A stretch of 64,000 nt of DNA from contig JAPLIC010000016.1 in NCBI GenBank assembly GCA_026389315.1, positions 1 to 64,000 on the forward strand. Reading direction: 5' to 3'. The notes beneath the pieces were generated by a model, which was given only the letters and a program-made list of their open reading frames with translations, did no database searches and was not told the DNA's origin. This DNA is from Cyanobacteriota bacterium. Lineage in GTDB: Bacteria > Cyanobacteriota > Cyanobacteriia > PCC-6307 > Cyanobiaceae. Below are positions 15,760 to 24,953 of the stretch, piece by piece. Within the stretch, counting starts at the first letter, position 1. The number at the start of each line of letters is the position of its first letter. A program made the position numbers and the translations under genes.

Positions 15760-17544
15760 TCACCACACCACCTGCAGCAGATCGTCCATCCAGGGCAACC
15801 GGATCCAGCTCCAGCTCCAGGGCAACCCATCCAGCACCTCATCGCCGGAGCAGCGCTCCACCTGCAGCACCCAGGCGCCGGGGCGGGCCGACAGCAGCCC
15901 GGGACGCTGCAGGAAGCCTTGGCGCAGGGCCGCGCCGTCGTCGCCCAGCCGGCCGTCAGCATGGTCCAGCAGGGCCTGCAGCAGGGCCTCCGCCTCGGCT
16001 TGTTCGGCATCGCTGAGGGGGGCTTCCAGGCCATAGGGGGCCTGGGGCAGGGCGCCGCAGAGCAGCTTCGCCAGAGTGAGGCGCCATTCGGGGGGATCCC
16101 CATCGCCATCCACCAGAAACCCCAACAGGGCCATGGCCCGCTGCCGCTGGGCCTCATCGCCAAACAGCCGTTCTTGCGTGAGCAGCTCCAGGCGGCTGAA
16201 CAGGGTTTCCAGAAACGGCCAGAGCAGCACCATGCCGGCGCCATCGATCACCAGGTCGTCATCAACGTCGCTCCGGGACTGGGGGGTTGGAGGAGTGGTG
16301 AGGCGGGCCGTCGCGGTTGGATCGCTTGCGGCCGGTTCGGTTGGCTTCAGTGCCTTTTGTAAAGCCGCGTCAAGCGCCTCCACTTGCGCCGCCTTCATCG
16401 CCGCCTCCCCCTGCAACGCCACCTCCAGCTCCTCCGCCTGCAACGCCGCCTCCAGCCGAGACCGCTGCTGGGGGCTGGCGGCGGCCAGCAGCCGTTGTGC
16501 GGCAACCGAATCGGCCCCTGGCGCACCGGCCAGCTGCTGCAGCAGGGCCCGTAGCTCGGGCGAAGGCAGGGCCAGGGCGCTGTCGAGGGCGGCCTCCAGG
16601 GCTTGGGGCGGGTTGGGGCCGAGGCCTTCCCCAGGCGGCCAGCGGCCGGTGCTGGCATAGATGGCGAGGTGCGCAAGGGCGCTGGGGTTTGGCGGGTTGG
16701 GGTCGGGTTCGCCAGGCGCCTCAGGGGGAGCGGTGGTGGTTGGGCTTGCCTCGGCGTTGGTTGGGGGTTCGTCGGGCGCGTCGAAGTTATTGGCAGCGAA
16801 CAGCTGCGCTTGCAACTCCGCCTCTGGCGCCGCCTCCTGCAACGCCTGTTCAATCCTTGGCCGCTGCTGGGGACTGGCGGCGGCCAGCAACCGTTGCAGA
16901 GCCACCGATGGCTCCCCTGGCGGGCCGGCCAGTTGCTGCAGCAGGGCCCGCAGCTCTGGCGGCGGCAGGGCCAGGGCGTTGTCGAGGGCTGACGGGATCA
17001 GCTGGCGATCGTCGCGGGGGGCCCACCAGGGCAAGCTGCCGGTGGCGGTGAACATGGCGAGCAGCTCCAGCTGGCGTTGGAGTCGATCGGCGTCAGCGGC
17101 GGGGCCGGCTGGGGCCGTTGAGGTTTCAGGCGGGTCGGTTGCTGATGGTGGTTGATGGCGCTTTGGGGGCACCTGCGGCTGGAGCGGGGGCGGCAAGGGC
17201 TGCGCCTGGGGCGGCGGCAACCGGGCGGCCAGGGCGCGGCGCAGGGCCGCTTCCAGCCGTTGGGGCAGCTGCTGCTCCAGGTCGCTGGCCTGGAGGGTGC
17301 CCAGATCCAGCTCCAGATGCTCCAGCCGGTCCCGGCGGCCGGGGGGGCTGAGTTCGCTGAACACTTGCTCCAACAGGGATTCCAGGGCGGCGTGATGCAG
17401 CTGGCTGAGCCGATCCATGAGGCTGCGGGCAAAGGGCTCCTCAGCGGTGCTGATCTCCAGCTCGAGGCGATGCAGCCGGTGGCTGGGCGGGGCTGGGGAG
17501 TCATCCCCAGCCCCGCCTTCAACGAAATTCACCAATTCATCCAA
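15760..17544 (-). CDS. eCIS tape-measure protein (Afp14-like)
   Basis: A 594-residue protein. The N-terminus SHRLHRLELEISTAEEPFAR and the following LSQLHHAALESLLEQVFSEL fit the contractile injection system tape-measure family, which sets sheath and tube length. The middle has two copies of a module of about 130-150 residues, each with ALALPxPELRALLQQLAG then RLLAAASPQQRxR. The C-terminal part (about 440-594, ending in LPWSWSWIRLPWMDDLLQVVW) is the conserved family end. The start is a TTG at 17544 overlapping the previous stop by 8 nt. The proline/alanine-rich linkers are unusual and may flex or vary in length. Confidence 0.8.
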   Translation of the reverse strand: MDELVNFVEGGAGDDSPAPPSHRLHRLELEISTAEEPFARSLMDRLSQLHHAALESLLEQVFSELSPPGRRDRLEHLELDLGTLQASDLEQQLPQRLEAALRRALAARLPPPQAQPLPPPLQPQVPPKRHQPPSATDPPETSTAPAGPAADADRLQRQLELLAMFTATGSLPWWAPRDDRQLIPSALDNALALPPPELRALLQQLAGPPGEPSVALQRLLAAASPQQRPRIEQALQEAAPEAELQAQLFAANNFDAPDEPPTNAEASPTTTAPPEAPGEPDPNPPNPSALAHLAIYASTGRWPPGEGLGPNPPQALEAALDSALALPSPELRALLQQLAGAPGADSVAAQRLLAAASPQQRSRLEAALQAEELEVALQGEAAMKAAQVEALDAALQKALKPTEPAASDPTATARLTTPPTPQSRSDVDDDLVIDGAGMVLLWPFLETLFSRLELLTQERLFGDEAQRQRAMALLGFLVDGDGDPPEWRLTLAKLLCGALPQAPYGLEAPLSDAEQAEAEALLQALLDHADGRLGDDGAALRQGFLQRPGLLSARPGAWVLQVERCSGDEVLDGLPWSWSWIRLPWMDDLLQVVW

Positions 17545-20500
17545 GGGGTTGCGTCACAACAACCGCGACGGGGAACTTCCAGATATTGCTCGTTTCATCA
17601 GCCGTGATCACTAGATCCAAAACCGTGCTCTCGGCTAACGGACCTGGCACCAGATCGATCGACTTGGCGGGATCCTCGCTACCGACCTGGGGCGCAGCCA
17701 GCTCGACCTTTTGCAGCATCAACTTGGCCTGTTCGTTGGGCTGCAGGCCCCACACCTTCACCGTGGCGGAGCTGGCGGCGGCCACTGGCGTCGGCTCCAC
17801 GGCCACCCAGAGCGGCCCCCGTCGCAGGCTGCCGCTGCTGCCGGTGTGGGCCCAGCTCACCCGCAGCACCGTCGCCCGCAGGGCCGCCAGATCGGCCTTG
17901 GTCTCCAGGGCCGGGCCGCTGGCGCCAGCCAGGGCCAGGTCGACTTCGAGGCGCAGACAGCCAATCCCCCGGGCGGCGGGGGGATTGGCCGTAATTTGCC
18001 GGTGCACGTACACCGGCAGAGCGATTGGCTGACCATCGCCACGGGCCAAGAAGTTGTAGAAGCAGCCGGGCTCGCCGCCATGCAGCAACCAACGGCTTGG
18101 CACCGAGCCAACCCCGGTGGCATCAATCCCGGCGGTATCAGCCACCAGAGCCAGCCGTTGCGAGGGATCTGGTCTGATGAGCTGGCTAACCAGCTGCTTG
18201 ATCAGCACTTGGCTGGCGGCACCGGTTCCGGCCCAGGTGCTGCCTGCGGGTCCGAGGCTGTGCTGCTTGCTGGCGATCACCGCCAAATAGGCATCTGCCT
18301 TGGCCTGGCCGAGGGAGAGCTGGAGTTGACCCTCGTTTCCGGCTTTCTGTTGGCCATCGGTTCCCTTCTTGGGCTGGCCTCTGCCGATCCATCCCGTCAG
18401 GTTCGGATCCACAGGCGCAGGCAACACCGGGGCCCGCAGCCGTCGATCCGCTGGGGGGAGCGATCGCTGGCCATCGAGGACAGGGGGCAGGGTATTGACC
18501 TGCTGGCCTGCGGCCTGCGGCAGGTCGGCAAAGAACAGCAGGTCGTCGATGGTCACCGGCATCGACCAGGTCTTGTAGGAGACACTGCTCTGGGATGACG
18601 TGCGGGCGTCTCCCACCAACAAGAGGCTCTGCTCCGCTAGCTCCGGCACCGCCTGGGCCAGGGTGATGGACACATCGGGATTGGCCCGCACCCGCATTGC
18701 TATCACGGTTGCCAGATAGCCACTGGCCCTGTGCAAGCCCTGGTCATCCAGTCGGCGCGTGCCCCGCACCAGCAGATCCACGTCCTCTGTGGCGTTGCTG
18801 AAGCGAAGCACCAGGGGGCCCCCAGTGCCCGGCGATATGGGTGAAAGCGGTTGTTGCTGCTCCAGGGGTTTGTCGCGGTCGGCTGCAGCAATCAGCGCAT
18901 ATTCCACATCTTTTTGAGTATCGAGCAGCTCCACCTCGGCGCTGGCGCCCCAATCCATCAGGTGGGCTGGGGCATCGGGCTGCAGGGGGTTGAAATTCAG
19001 CACCCGCAGCTTCAGATCGGTGTTCACCCCCTGGGCGATCCACACCGCACAGCGCACCCCCACGTCCAGCTGCAGGGTGGTGGCACCAGGCAAGGGGCCG
19101 GTGGCCAGGCGCAGGCGACCCTCCCCATCCGCCCGGCCCTCCTGCAGGAGTGTCTCCCCCTGCAGCAACCTGCCGCCCTGGGCCGCCGCCAGCCCCGAGA
19201 CCACCACCTCGGCGCTGTCGCCCCGCCCCACTGCCGCCGGCTCCACCCACGACAGGATCGGTGGCCGCTCCAAGAGCACCTCCACGCCGCTGCGCAGGAA
19301 GCGGGCCAGCAGCCGCAGGTTCGCCACGGCGGCCGGATCCCGCTCCAGCTCGCTGCGGGGCGGGCCATCGGCTGCGGCCACCAGCAGATCGCGCCCCAGC
19401 CGCATCCGCCCGATCCCCCGCGGGCCTCCAGGGGCCTCGGCCAGCTCCGGCAGCGGCACCGAGGGGGCCAGGGGGGTGTCCGCCCCGTCCTGCCCGGTGG
19501 CCTGCAAGCTGTAGGCGACCCCGGGCTGGCCGCCCCAGAACGACCAGACGCAGCGGCCCTCGCTCTGGCGCCGCAGGAGCAACGGCCGCTGGGCGTCGGG
19601 CTGCGTCAACACGACCGCCGCCTGGTGCAAGACCACCTCGCTGGGATGGGTGCGGCTGTCGGGGTCGCCCAGGGGTGCCAGGTGGTGCTGCTTGCACGCC
19701 AGAGCCGCCAGCACCATTCCTTCGCCGCTGACGACCTGCTGGAGGGTGAGAATCGCGCCATTGCCGTTGGCGTTGCCATTGCCGTTGGTCTGGGCGCTGG
19801 CCTGGTCGCTGGCCGGCTGGGCCGTGAATCCCGTCGTGTCGTCGCCGATGGTGGTGAGCTCGGGCGCGGTGGCCGGAGCATCGAAGCGCCAGTCGGCATC
19901 GGCCAGGGGCCGGGCCAGCAGCTGATAACGCACGCTCTTCTGGCTGCCGCTAGCCCCTGCGGCGGCTGCGGCGCCGATGGCTACCGAGGCGGGGGTGTCC
20001 GCCGCCACCACCGGCACATCCAGCCGCAGGGGCAGGGTCCGATTGGCCCGCACCCGCAGCGGCAGCACGGCAAGCAGCACCTGCCGGTCTTCGCTTTTGG
20101 CCCGTCCCCGTTGCCGTTCCAGGCTGGCGCGCACCGTCAGGTCCTGGTCTTCGTCGGCGGGGCTGATGAGTTCCAGAACGATGGGACCGGAGGTGCCGGT
20201 CACCTTGGCGCTGAGGGGTTTCTGGTTGGCAAAAGGCGTCTTGCGCTGGGCGTTGTCGATCACCTCGTAGACCACCCCCTCTTGGCTGGCGGCCACCTCC
20301 ACCAGCAGCCCCTGGCCATGGTGGGCCAGCAGCGCCGCTCCCTCGGGGTGCAGCGGCGGCAGGGGGTTCTGACTGAGATCGAGCAGGCGCAGGCCAAGGC
20401 TGGGATCCACGCCCTCCACCACCAGGATCTCGCCCGCCACCAAGGTGCTGCGCAAGCGGCCGTTGGCGGTGGCCACGGGGCTGGGGGGCAGCACGCTGGC

Positions 20501-22795
20501 CTGCACCCGCAGGATCAGATCGCGGCTGATCGCCGGGGTGGTGAGGGTGAGGGGGCCATCGCTGCCCTCGGCGGCTTCGCCGATGGAGGCGCCGCTGGCC
20601 ACCTCCACCAGCTGGTAGTTCACGCCTGGTTGGCTGTAGCGCAGTTCAATCGCGGCGCTTTTGCCGGTGGCCACCATCACCTGTTCCTCCTTGAAGGGGA
20701 TCCCGCGCAGCGGCCAGGGGAGCCCGATTCCAAGCAGGCTGAGCAGTCGATCGCGGCGGTCGCGCAGCCGCAGCGATAGCAAGCGTTTGCCCAGATCGTC
20801 CTCGGCCGCCCAGGCCCCCAGCCCCGTCCGCCGCTGGGCCCGCAACTGCTCGCGGAAGCCGCACCAGGCCGTGACCATGGCGCTCCAGGGGCCCTGGCCC
20901 TGGCCGGGGCTGGCGTCAGCATCGGCGAGCAGGTGCAGCTCCGCCACCAGGTGGGCCGGCAGCTCCTGCCGCACCACGTTGACCAGCCAGCGGTCGCAGG
21001 CGTCTGCCGGGGCGTCTACCGGCCACGGCGGCAGCAAGGCGGCATTGATCACGACGCTCACCCGAGCGCTCCAGGGATCGGGCCGGGCCACATCGGCAAG
21101 GAAGGGAATCGGGTCTTCCCCGCCCTGAACTCGTTGGCTGCTGTCGTCGGGGAGGGGCCGCAGCAGCAGGTGCTCGATCACCAGCAGCGGCGGGCTGCCA
21201 TCGGGGGCGAGGGGCAGGCCGAGCTTGCGCCGCAACCGTTCGGCGAACGCTCCCTGGCTGTCCTCGCGGAGCTGCTCGGGAGCGGCGGCCAGCAGATCGG
21301 GGCCGGAGCCACGACCACCGCTGAGGGGCACGATGCGGCGCAGGAAATCCGAGCGCGCCTGCACCAACGTTTGTGCCCCCGCCTGGGGCTGCCCCCCCGG
21401 GTTCAACTCCTCGCCGAAGCGCTGCAGCAGATGGGCCAGCAGGGCCTGGCGCTGGCCCGCCGTGCCAATCGCGACGTCCGCCTCGACGGGGGAGAGCAGG
21501 GGGATGGCCTGGGCCAGCTGGGTCTGGCCGTTGGCCAGCAGCTGATCGAAGAACAGCAGGTAGGTCCGCAGCTGGCCGGCCTGCTGTTGCCGTTCCGGGC
21601 TGGCCCCCGCCGGCAGCCCGGCCAGACCCACGCCATAGACGGCGGGCAGATCCAGGGCCAGGGAGCGGTTGCTGGTAAGGGTGCGGCGGCGGCCTGGGCT
21701 GGCCACGGCAGCTGCGCCGGCATCGGCTGGGCGGAGGCTGGATGTGGTGGGCTCTGACGTGGGGAGCCCGAAGCTGCCGGGTTCGGCCAGGGCGGGGCGC
21801 GGCGGAGCTTGCCTCAATTCCCCAGTGGGCACCGCCAGCCGGACGCCGCGGTGAAACAGGCTCAAGCTGGAGGCGGGATGGAGGCGTGCGCCCCCGCCGG
21901 GCAGGGACAGATGCCAGGGCCGCCAGGGGCCACTGGGATTGTCGGCGAGTTCGAAGGAGGTCACCTGGCGCACCTCCGGCAGGGCGAGGAGGACCTGGAT
22001 CAGCGCACCGCTGCGCAGGCCGCCGCCGTTGTCGTCAGCCCCGGCGCGGCGAATCGCCTGATCCAGGCAGGCCTGCAGGCGCACCATTAGGTGAGAAGTC
22101 GCCTGGGCCGGATCCACCTCCAGCTCGGCGCGCACCACCACCGCAAACGGATCCAACACCTCCAGGGTGAAATCTCGCCCCAGCAGGCGCGCGCCATGGA
22201 GGCGCTGGGCGATCGGCAGCAGGGTGGCCGGGCCGCTGCCCTGCGCCATGGCCCCGAGCTGGGCCGCCACCCGCCAGACGCCCCGGGGCACCACCGCAGG
22301 CTGGGGGCTGGCTGCGAAACCGAAGGCCAGGTCGGGCTCCAACTCCAGATCGCCAGCCCCAGGGGGGAAGCCGTTGGTCTGGGCGCCTTCGGGCAGAGCA
22401 CTGGCGCTGGTGGAGGGGCGGAAGTAGAGCGGCAGATCGGGTTGGTCCAGCGCCTCCACCCGCACCGCCTCGCAGCCCAGAGCCCGCACCAGAGCGATCA
22501 GGTCGTCCCGTGTCACCGGGTCGCCGCTCAAGATCTCTTGGGCAGCAGGTTGCCAGTCGGGCCCGGCGCTGGCGATCAAATCCTCGATCGACCACTGGCT
22601 GCGGTAGGCCAGCTCGGTGAGGGCAAAGCACAGTTGCTCCAGGATCGTGATGCCCGGATCGTGGCTGTTGAAATCACTCCACTGATCGCCGCACAGCCGC
22701 CCCAGCAGCTCCAGCGCCTCAGCCCGCAGCCCGACATAGCTCAGGGCGGGGTGGGGGTTGGGGTTGAGGCTGATGGAGGGGGGAGAGATGGCCAT
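17537..22795 (-). CDS. eCIS baseplate protein (Afp12-like), greatly enlarged
   Basis: A 1752-residue protein. Residues about 20-75 hold the signature WSDFNSHDPGITILEQLCFA and LTELAYRSQWSIEDLIA of Afp12-type baseplate components. From about residue 700 onward the protein is a series of beta-rich modules that each open with a motif of the type GVNYQL, GVVYEV, SVRYQL, GVAYSL, DVEYAL, SVSYKT or GCFYNF, followed by a GPLxL strand. These look like repeated Ig-like domains, at least seven. Most relatives are far shorter. The extra domains may decorate the baseplate. The product is probably a wedge component of the particle. Confidence 0.8.
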   Translation of the reverse strand: MAISPPSISLNPNPHPALSYVGLRAEALELLGRLCGDQWSDFNSHDPGITILEQLCFALTELAYRSQWSIEDLIASAGPDWQPAAQEILSGDPVTRDDLIALVRALGCEAVRVEALDQPDLPLYFRPSTSASALPEGAQTNGFPPGAGDLELEPDLAFGFAASPQPAVVPRGVWRVAAQLGAMAQGSGPATLLPIAQRLHGARLLGRDFTLEVLDPFAVVVRAELEVDPAQATSHLMVRLQACLDQAIRRAGADDNGGGLRSGALIQVLLALPEVRQVTSFELADNPSGPWRPWHLSLPGGGARLHPASSLSLFHRGVRLAVPTGELRQAPPRPALAEPGSFGLPTSEPTTSSLRPADAGAAAVASPGRRRTLTSNRSLALDLPAVYGVGLAGLPAGASPERQQQAGQLRTYLLFFDQLLANGQTQLAQAIPLLSPVEADVAIGTAGQRQALLAHLLQRFGEELNPGGQPQAGAQTLVQARSDFLRRIVPLSGGRGSGPDLLAAAPEQLREDSQGAFAERLRRKLGLPLAPDGSPPLLVIEHLLLRPLPDDSSQRVQGGEDPIPFLADVARPDPWSARVSVVINAALLPPWPVDAPADACDRWLVNVVRQELPAHLVAELHLLADADASPGQGQGPWSAMVTAWCGFREQLRAQRRTGLGAWAAEDDLGKRLLSLRLRDRRDRLLSLLGIGLPWPLRGIPFKEEQVMVATGKSAAIELRYSQPGVNYQLVEVASGASIGEAAEGSDGPLTLTTPAISRDLILRVQASVLPPSPVATANGRLRSTLVAGEILVVEGVDPSLGLRLLDLSQNPLPPLHPEGAALLAHHGQGLLVEVAASQEGVVYEVIDNAQRKTPFANQKPLSAKVTGTSGPIVLELISPADEDQDLTVRASLERQRGRAKSEDRQVLLAVLPLRVRANRTLPLRLDVPVVAADTPASVAIGAAAAAGASGSQKSVRYQLLARPLADADWRFDAPATAPELTTIGDDTTGFTAQPASDQASAQTNGNGNANGNGAILTLQQVVSGEGMVLAALACKQHHLAPLGDPDSRTHPSEVVLHQAAVVLTQPDAQRPLLLRRQSEGRCVWSFWGGQPGVAYSLQATGQDGADTPLAPSVPLPELAEAPGGPRGIGRMRLGRDLLVAAADGPPRSELERDPAAVANLRLLARFLRSGVEVLLERPPILSWVEPAAVGRGDSAEVVVSGLAAAQGGRLLQGETLLQEGRADGEGRLRLATGPLPGATTLQLDVGVRCAVWIAQGVNTDLKLRVLNFNPLQPDAPAHLMDWGASAEVELLDTQKDVEYALIAAADRDKPLEQQQPLSPISPGTGGPLVLRFSNATEDVDLLVRGTRRLDDQGLHRASGYLATVIAMRVRANPDVSITLAQAVPELAEQSLLLVGDARTSSQSSVSYKTWSMPVTIDDLLFFADLPQAAGQQVNTLPPVLDGQRSLPPADRRLRAPVLPAPVDPNLTGWIGRGQPKKGTDGQQKAGNEGQLQLSLGQAKADAYLAVIASKQHSLGPAGSTWAGTGAASQVLIKQLVSQLIRPDPSQRLALVADTAGIDATGVGSVPSRWLLHGGEPGCFYNFLARGDGQPIALPVYVHRQITANPPAARGIGCLRLEVDLALAGASGPALETKADLAALRATVLRVSWAHTGSSGSLRRGPLWVAVEPTPVAAASSATVKVWGLQPNEQAKLMLQKVELAAPQVGSEDPAKSIDLVPGPLAESTVLDLVITADETSNIWKFPVAVVVTQPLG

Positions 22796-22881
22796 AGGGG
22801 TGCATCAGATCTGATCAAATCGAAGTCGATGAATATCTTCACAAACAACTATTCGTAGCCGCCGTAATAGACACTGTCGAT

Positions 22882-24903
22882 CTAAGAAGGAAGCCAAACT
22901 TCCTCCGCTTCCAAAGACCATGTCGAAGCGCTCCAGCCGGTCTCGACATCAGTCCCCCTCCCTTGATTGTGGGGATGCGCAACAATCCATACCTGGATCT
23001 CATGGGCACCGGCCGCAACACCCCTGGTATATCCCATAACTGTTCCATGGAGGTGCCTGTTTCCACTTGATTCATATCTATCAGCGAGAATGGGTGGATT
23101 GACGGAGTTTCCGTCTACGCGAATCTCCCAGCGGCAGGCCACGTTATCCCCATTAACTCTGAAGTTGTCGCAATAAACAATGCGCAACGCGGTTTCGGGG
23201 AAGAGCTTGTTGATACGGATGGTTCTCGAATGCAACCTGCCCATGTCCCCCACTTCAGTTGGGCCATTGCCACTCCCTGCCCAAATCGAGCGCACAACAG
23301 CTCCCTTGACCAGCAGATCGCCGAGGACATGCAGTTTGGCCAGGGGGTTGTCGGTGCCAATCCCAACTCTACCCCCGCCATCTAAGACTAGATCTGTAAA
23401 CTCCCACGGCTGCCTAATAAAATACATCTTATTGCTATTGACGTGAATCGACCAATCATTGTGGTCGGTGTCAATAAAGTCAATTTGTGGCGCATTGCCT
23501 TTAATGGCTAGCTGACCACCAGCAGTTATTCCACTTTCTGGATCCTTGCTGGCGTTGTTTGCTCCTGAGACTGTCAGCTTGGCACCTGGTGTCGTAGTGC
23601 CAATCCCCACATTGCCTGATCCGTGAATTACCATTTTAGATGTTTCCTGACCCTGAGTAGATCCCGACGAGAAAACAATATCCCCGTACTCTCTGAGTTC
23701 CATCTTGGATTCATCAATGCGGAACAGGATCTTGTGATTGTCATCTAGGCTTCGAATCTGTCCGTATTTAGGAAAAAAGATCTCACATCCCGCGCCCATA
23801 CGCAGGCTACCACCTATGGATGCATCCCCATTAACATCCAACTTGCATCCAGGTGTCGTGGTGCCTATCCCCACATTGCCCGATGGCATTAAAGCGATGT
23901 GGTCATTGATGTCGTTCTGCATGCCTATCGTCAGCAAGGCAGCCTCACCAACGTTAATCAAGGGATTCTTATCCCTAAACTCAATAAAGGCATGATCACT
24001 GCCCCGATTCACCTTGCTTCGGAAGACAATGCTGCTGGCGCCTCCAGTATCCTCATGGTCCAACAGCAAGGTGCCCTTGGTGGCTGATGCGAGGGTGCCT
24101 GTTATCTCGCGGATGTTGAGCTTGGCTTCTGGCACAGAGGAGCCGATGCCAATGTTTCCCTTGCCATCTAGCACAAGATCCTGATGCTCCCATGGTTCGC
24201 GAATGAAATACATGCGCCCTTCATTGACATGAATCGACCAGTCGCCATGTTCAGTGTCGATGAAGTCAATTTGCGGGGCGTTGCCTTTCAGCGCCAATAA
24301 CCCCCCTTTCGCAATGCCGCCTTCTGGGTCTTTGGACTCATTAAAGGTTCCTTGAACGGTGAGCTTGTTCCCCGGGTTGACCGTGCCAATACCAACATTA
24401 TTGCCAATTGCATTGATGCTTAAAGGCTTGCTGCCATGGGATTGAATCCAGCTGTAGCCTTGATTGTATCCCAATCTTAAGTTGGACTGACTAATTGGGC
24501 CAAGAATTAGGGCGCCACCATTTGGCTCCTGGTTAGCATGGGCAATATGCAGTTTGGCGGCCAAGCTATCCGTCCCAATCCCCACATTGCCGGTCTTCCC
24601 ATCCACAAACAACGCCAACTTGCCATCCGCTGCCGCCAAGCCAAAGCCGGGCTTGTCTCCGGCGCCCAACTGCACCTGCCACACCGAGCCCTCCGCGGCG
24701 GGATCGGCAAAGAAGCGCAGCACCGGCTGATCCGGTTTCTGACGCACCAGGCCGAGCGGTTGATCCGGCAGCTTCAGCACACCGTCATCGGCCTGGTTGA
24801 GGCTGGCGGCGATCAGATCGGCGAAATCCGTCTCCGTCGGGATCGCGTTGCGCACGAAGCGGGAGCGCAGCTCCTGGCGGCTTTTGGAGGTGGGCTTGGG
24901 CAT
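22882..24903 (-). CDS. eCIS tail fibre / receptor-binding protein candidate
   Basis: A 673-residue protein. The first ~90 residues (SRFVRNAIPTETDFADLIAA) resemble the particle-anchoring end of phage fibres. The shaft has six copies of a NVGIGTTTPGAKL-like motif at roughly residues 105, 168, 250, 343, 428 and 520, as seen in trimeric fibres. Two segments of about 60 residues, each containing KGNAPQIDFIDT and MYFIREPWE/MYFIRQPWE, are near duplicates. The last ~100 residues are a distinct globular tip, the likely binding part. By position between the two baseplate genes it is the fibre that picks the target cell. Confidence 0.75.
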   Translation of the reverse strand: MPKPTSKSRQELRSRFVRNAIPTETDFADLIAASLNQADDGVLKLPDQPLGLVRQKPDQPVLRFFADPAAEGSVWQVQLGAGDKPGFGLAAADGKLALFVDGKTGNVGIGTDSLAAKLHIAHANQEPNGGALILGPISQSNLRLGYNQGYSWIQSHGSKPLSINAIGNNVGIGTVNPGNKLTVQGTFNESKDPEGGIAKGGLLALKGNAPQIDFIDTEHGDWSIHVNEGRMYFIREPWEHQDLVLDGKGNIGIGSSVPEAKLNIREITGTLASATKGTLLLDHEDTGGASSIVFRSKVNRGSDHAFIEFRDKNPLINVGEAALLTIGMQNDINDHIALMPSGNVGIGTTTPGCKLDVNGDASIGGSLRMGAGCEIFFPKYGQIRSLDDNHKILFRIDESKMELREYGDIVFSSGSTQGQETSKMVIHGSGNVGIGTTTPGAKLTVSGANNASKDPESGITAGGQLAIKGNAPQIDFIDTDHNDWSIHVNSNKMYFIRQPWEFTDLVLDGGGRVGIGTDNPLAKLHVLGDLLVKGAVVRSIWAGSGNGPTEVGDMGRLHSRTIRINKLFPETALRIVYCDNFRVNGDNVACRWEIRVDGNSVNPPILADRYESSGNRHLHGTVMGYTRGVAAGAHEIQVWIVAHPHNQGRGTDVETGWSASTWSLEAEEVWLPS

Positions 24904-24953
24904 GGTGGAAACCGGAATCGGGGGGGGGAAACGAAGGGTGGGGCGGGAAGGGG

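Noticed and set aside
18851-20779. 642-codon plus-strand frame over the Afp12-like gene
   Set aside because: Antisense of a clear baseplate gene, with low-complexity His/Gln/Gly composition and no family motif.
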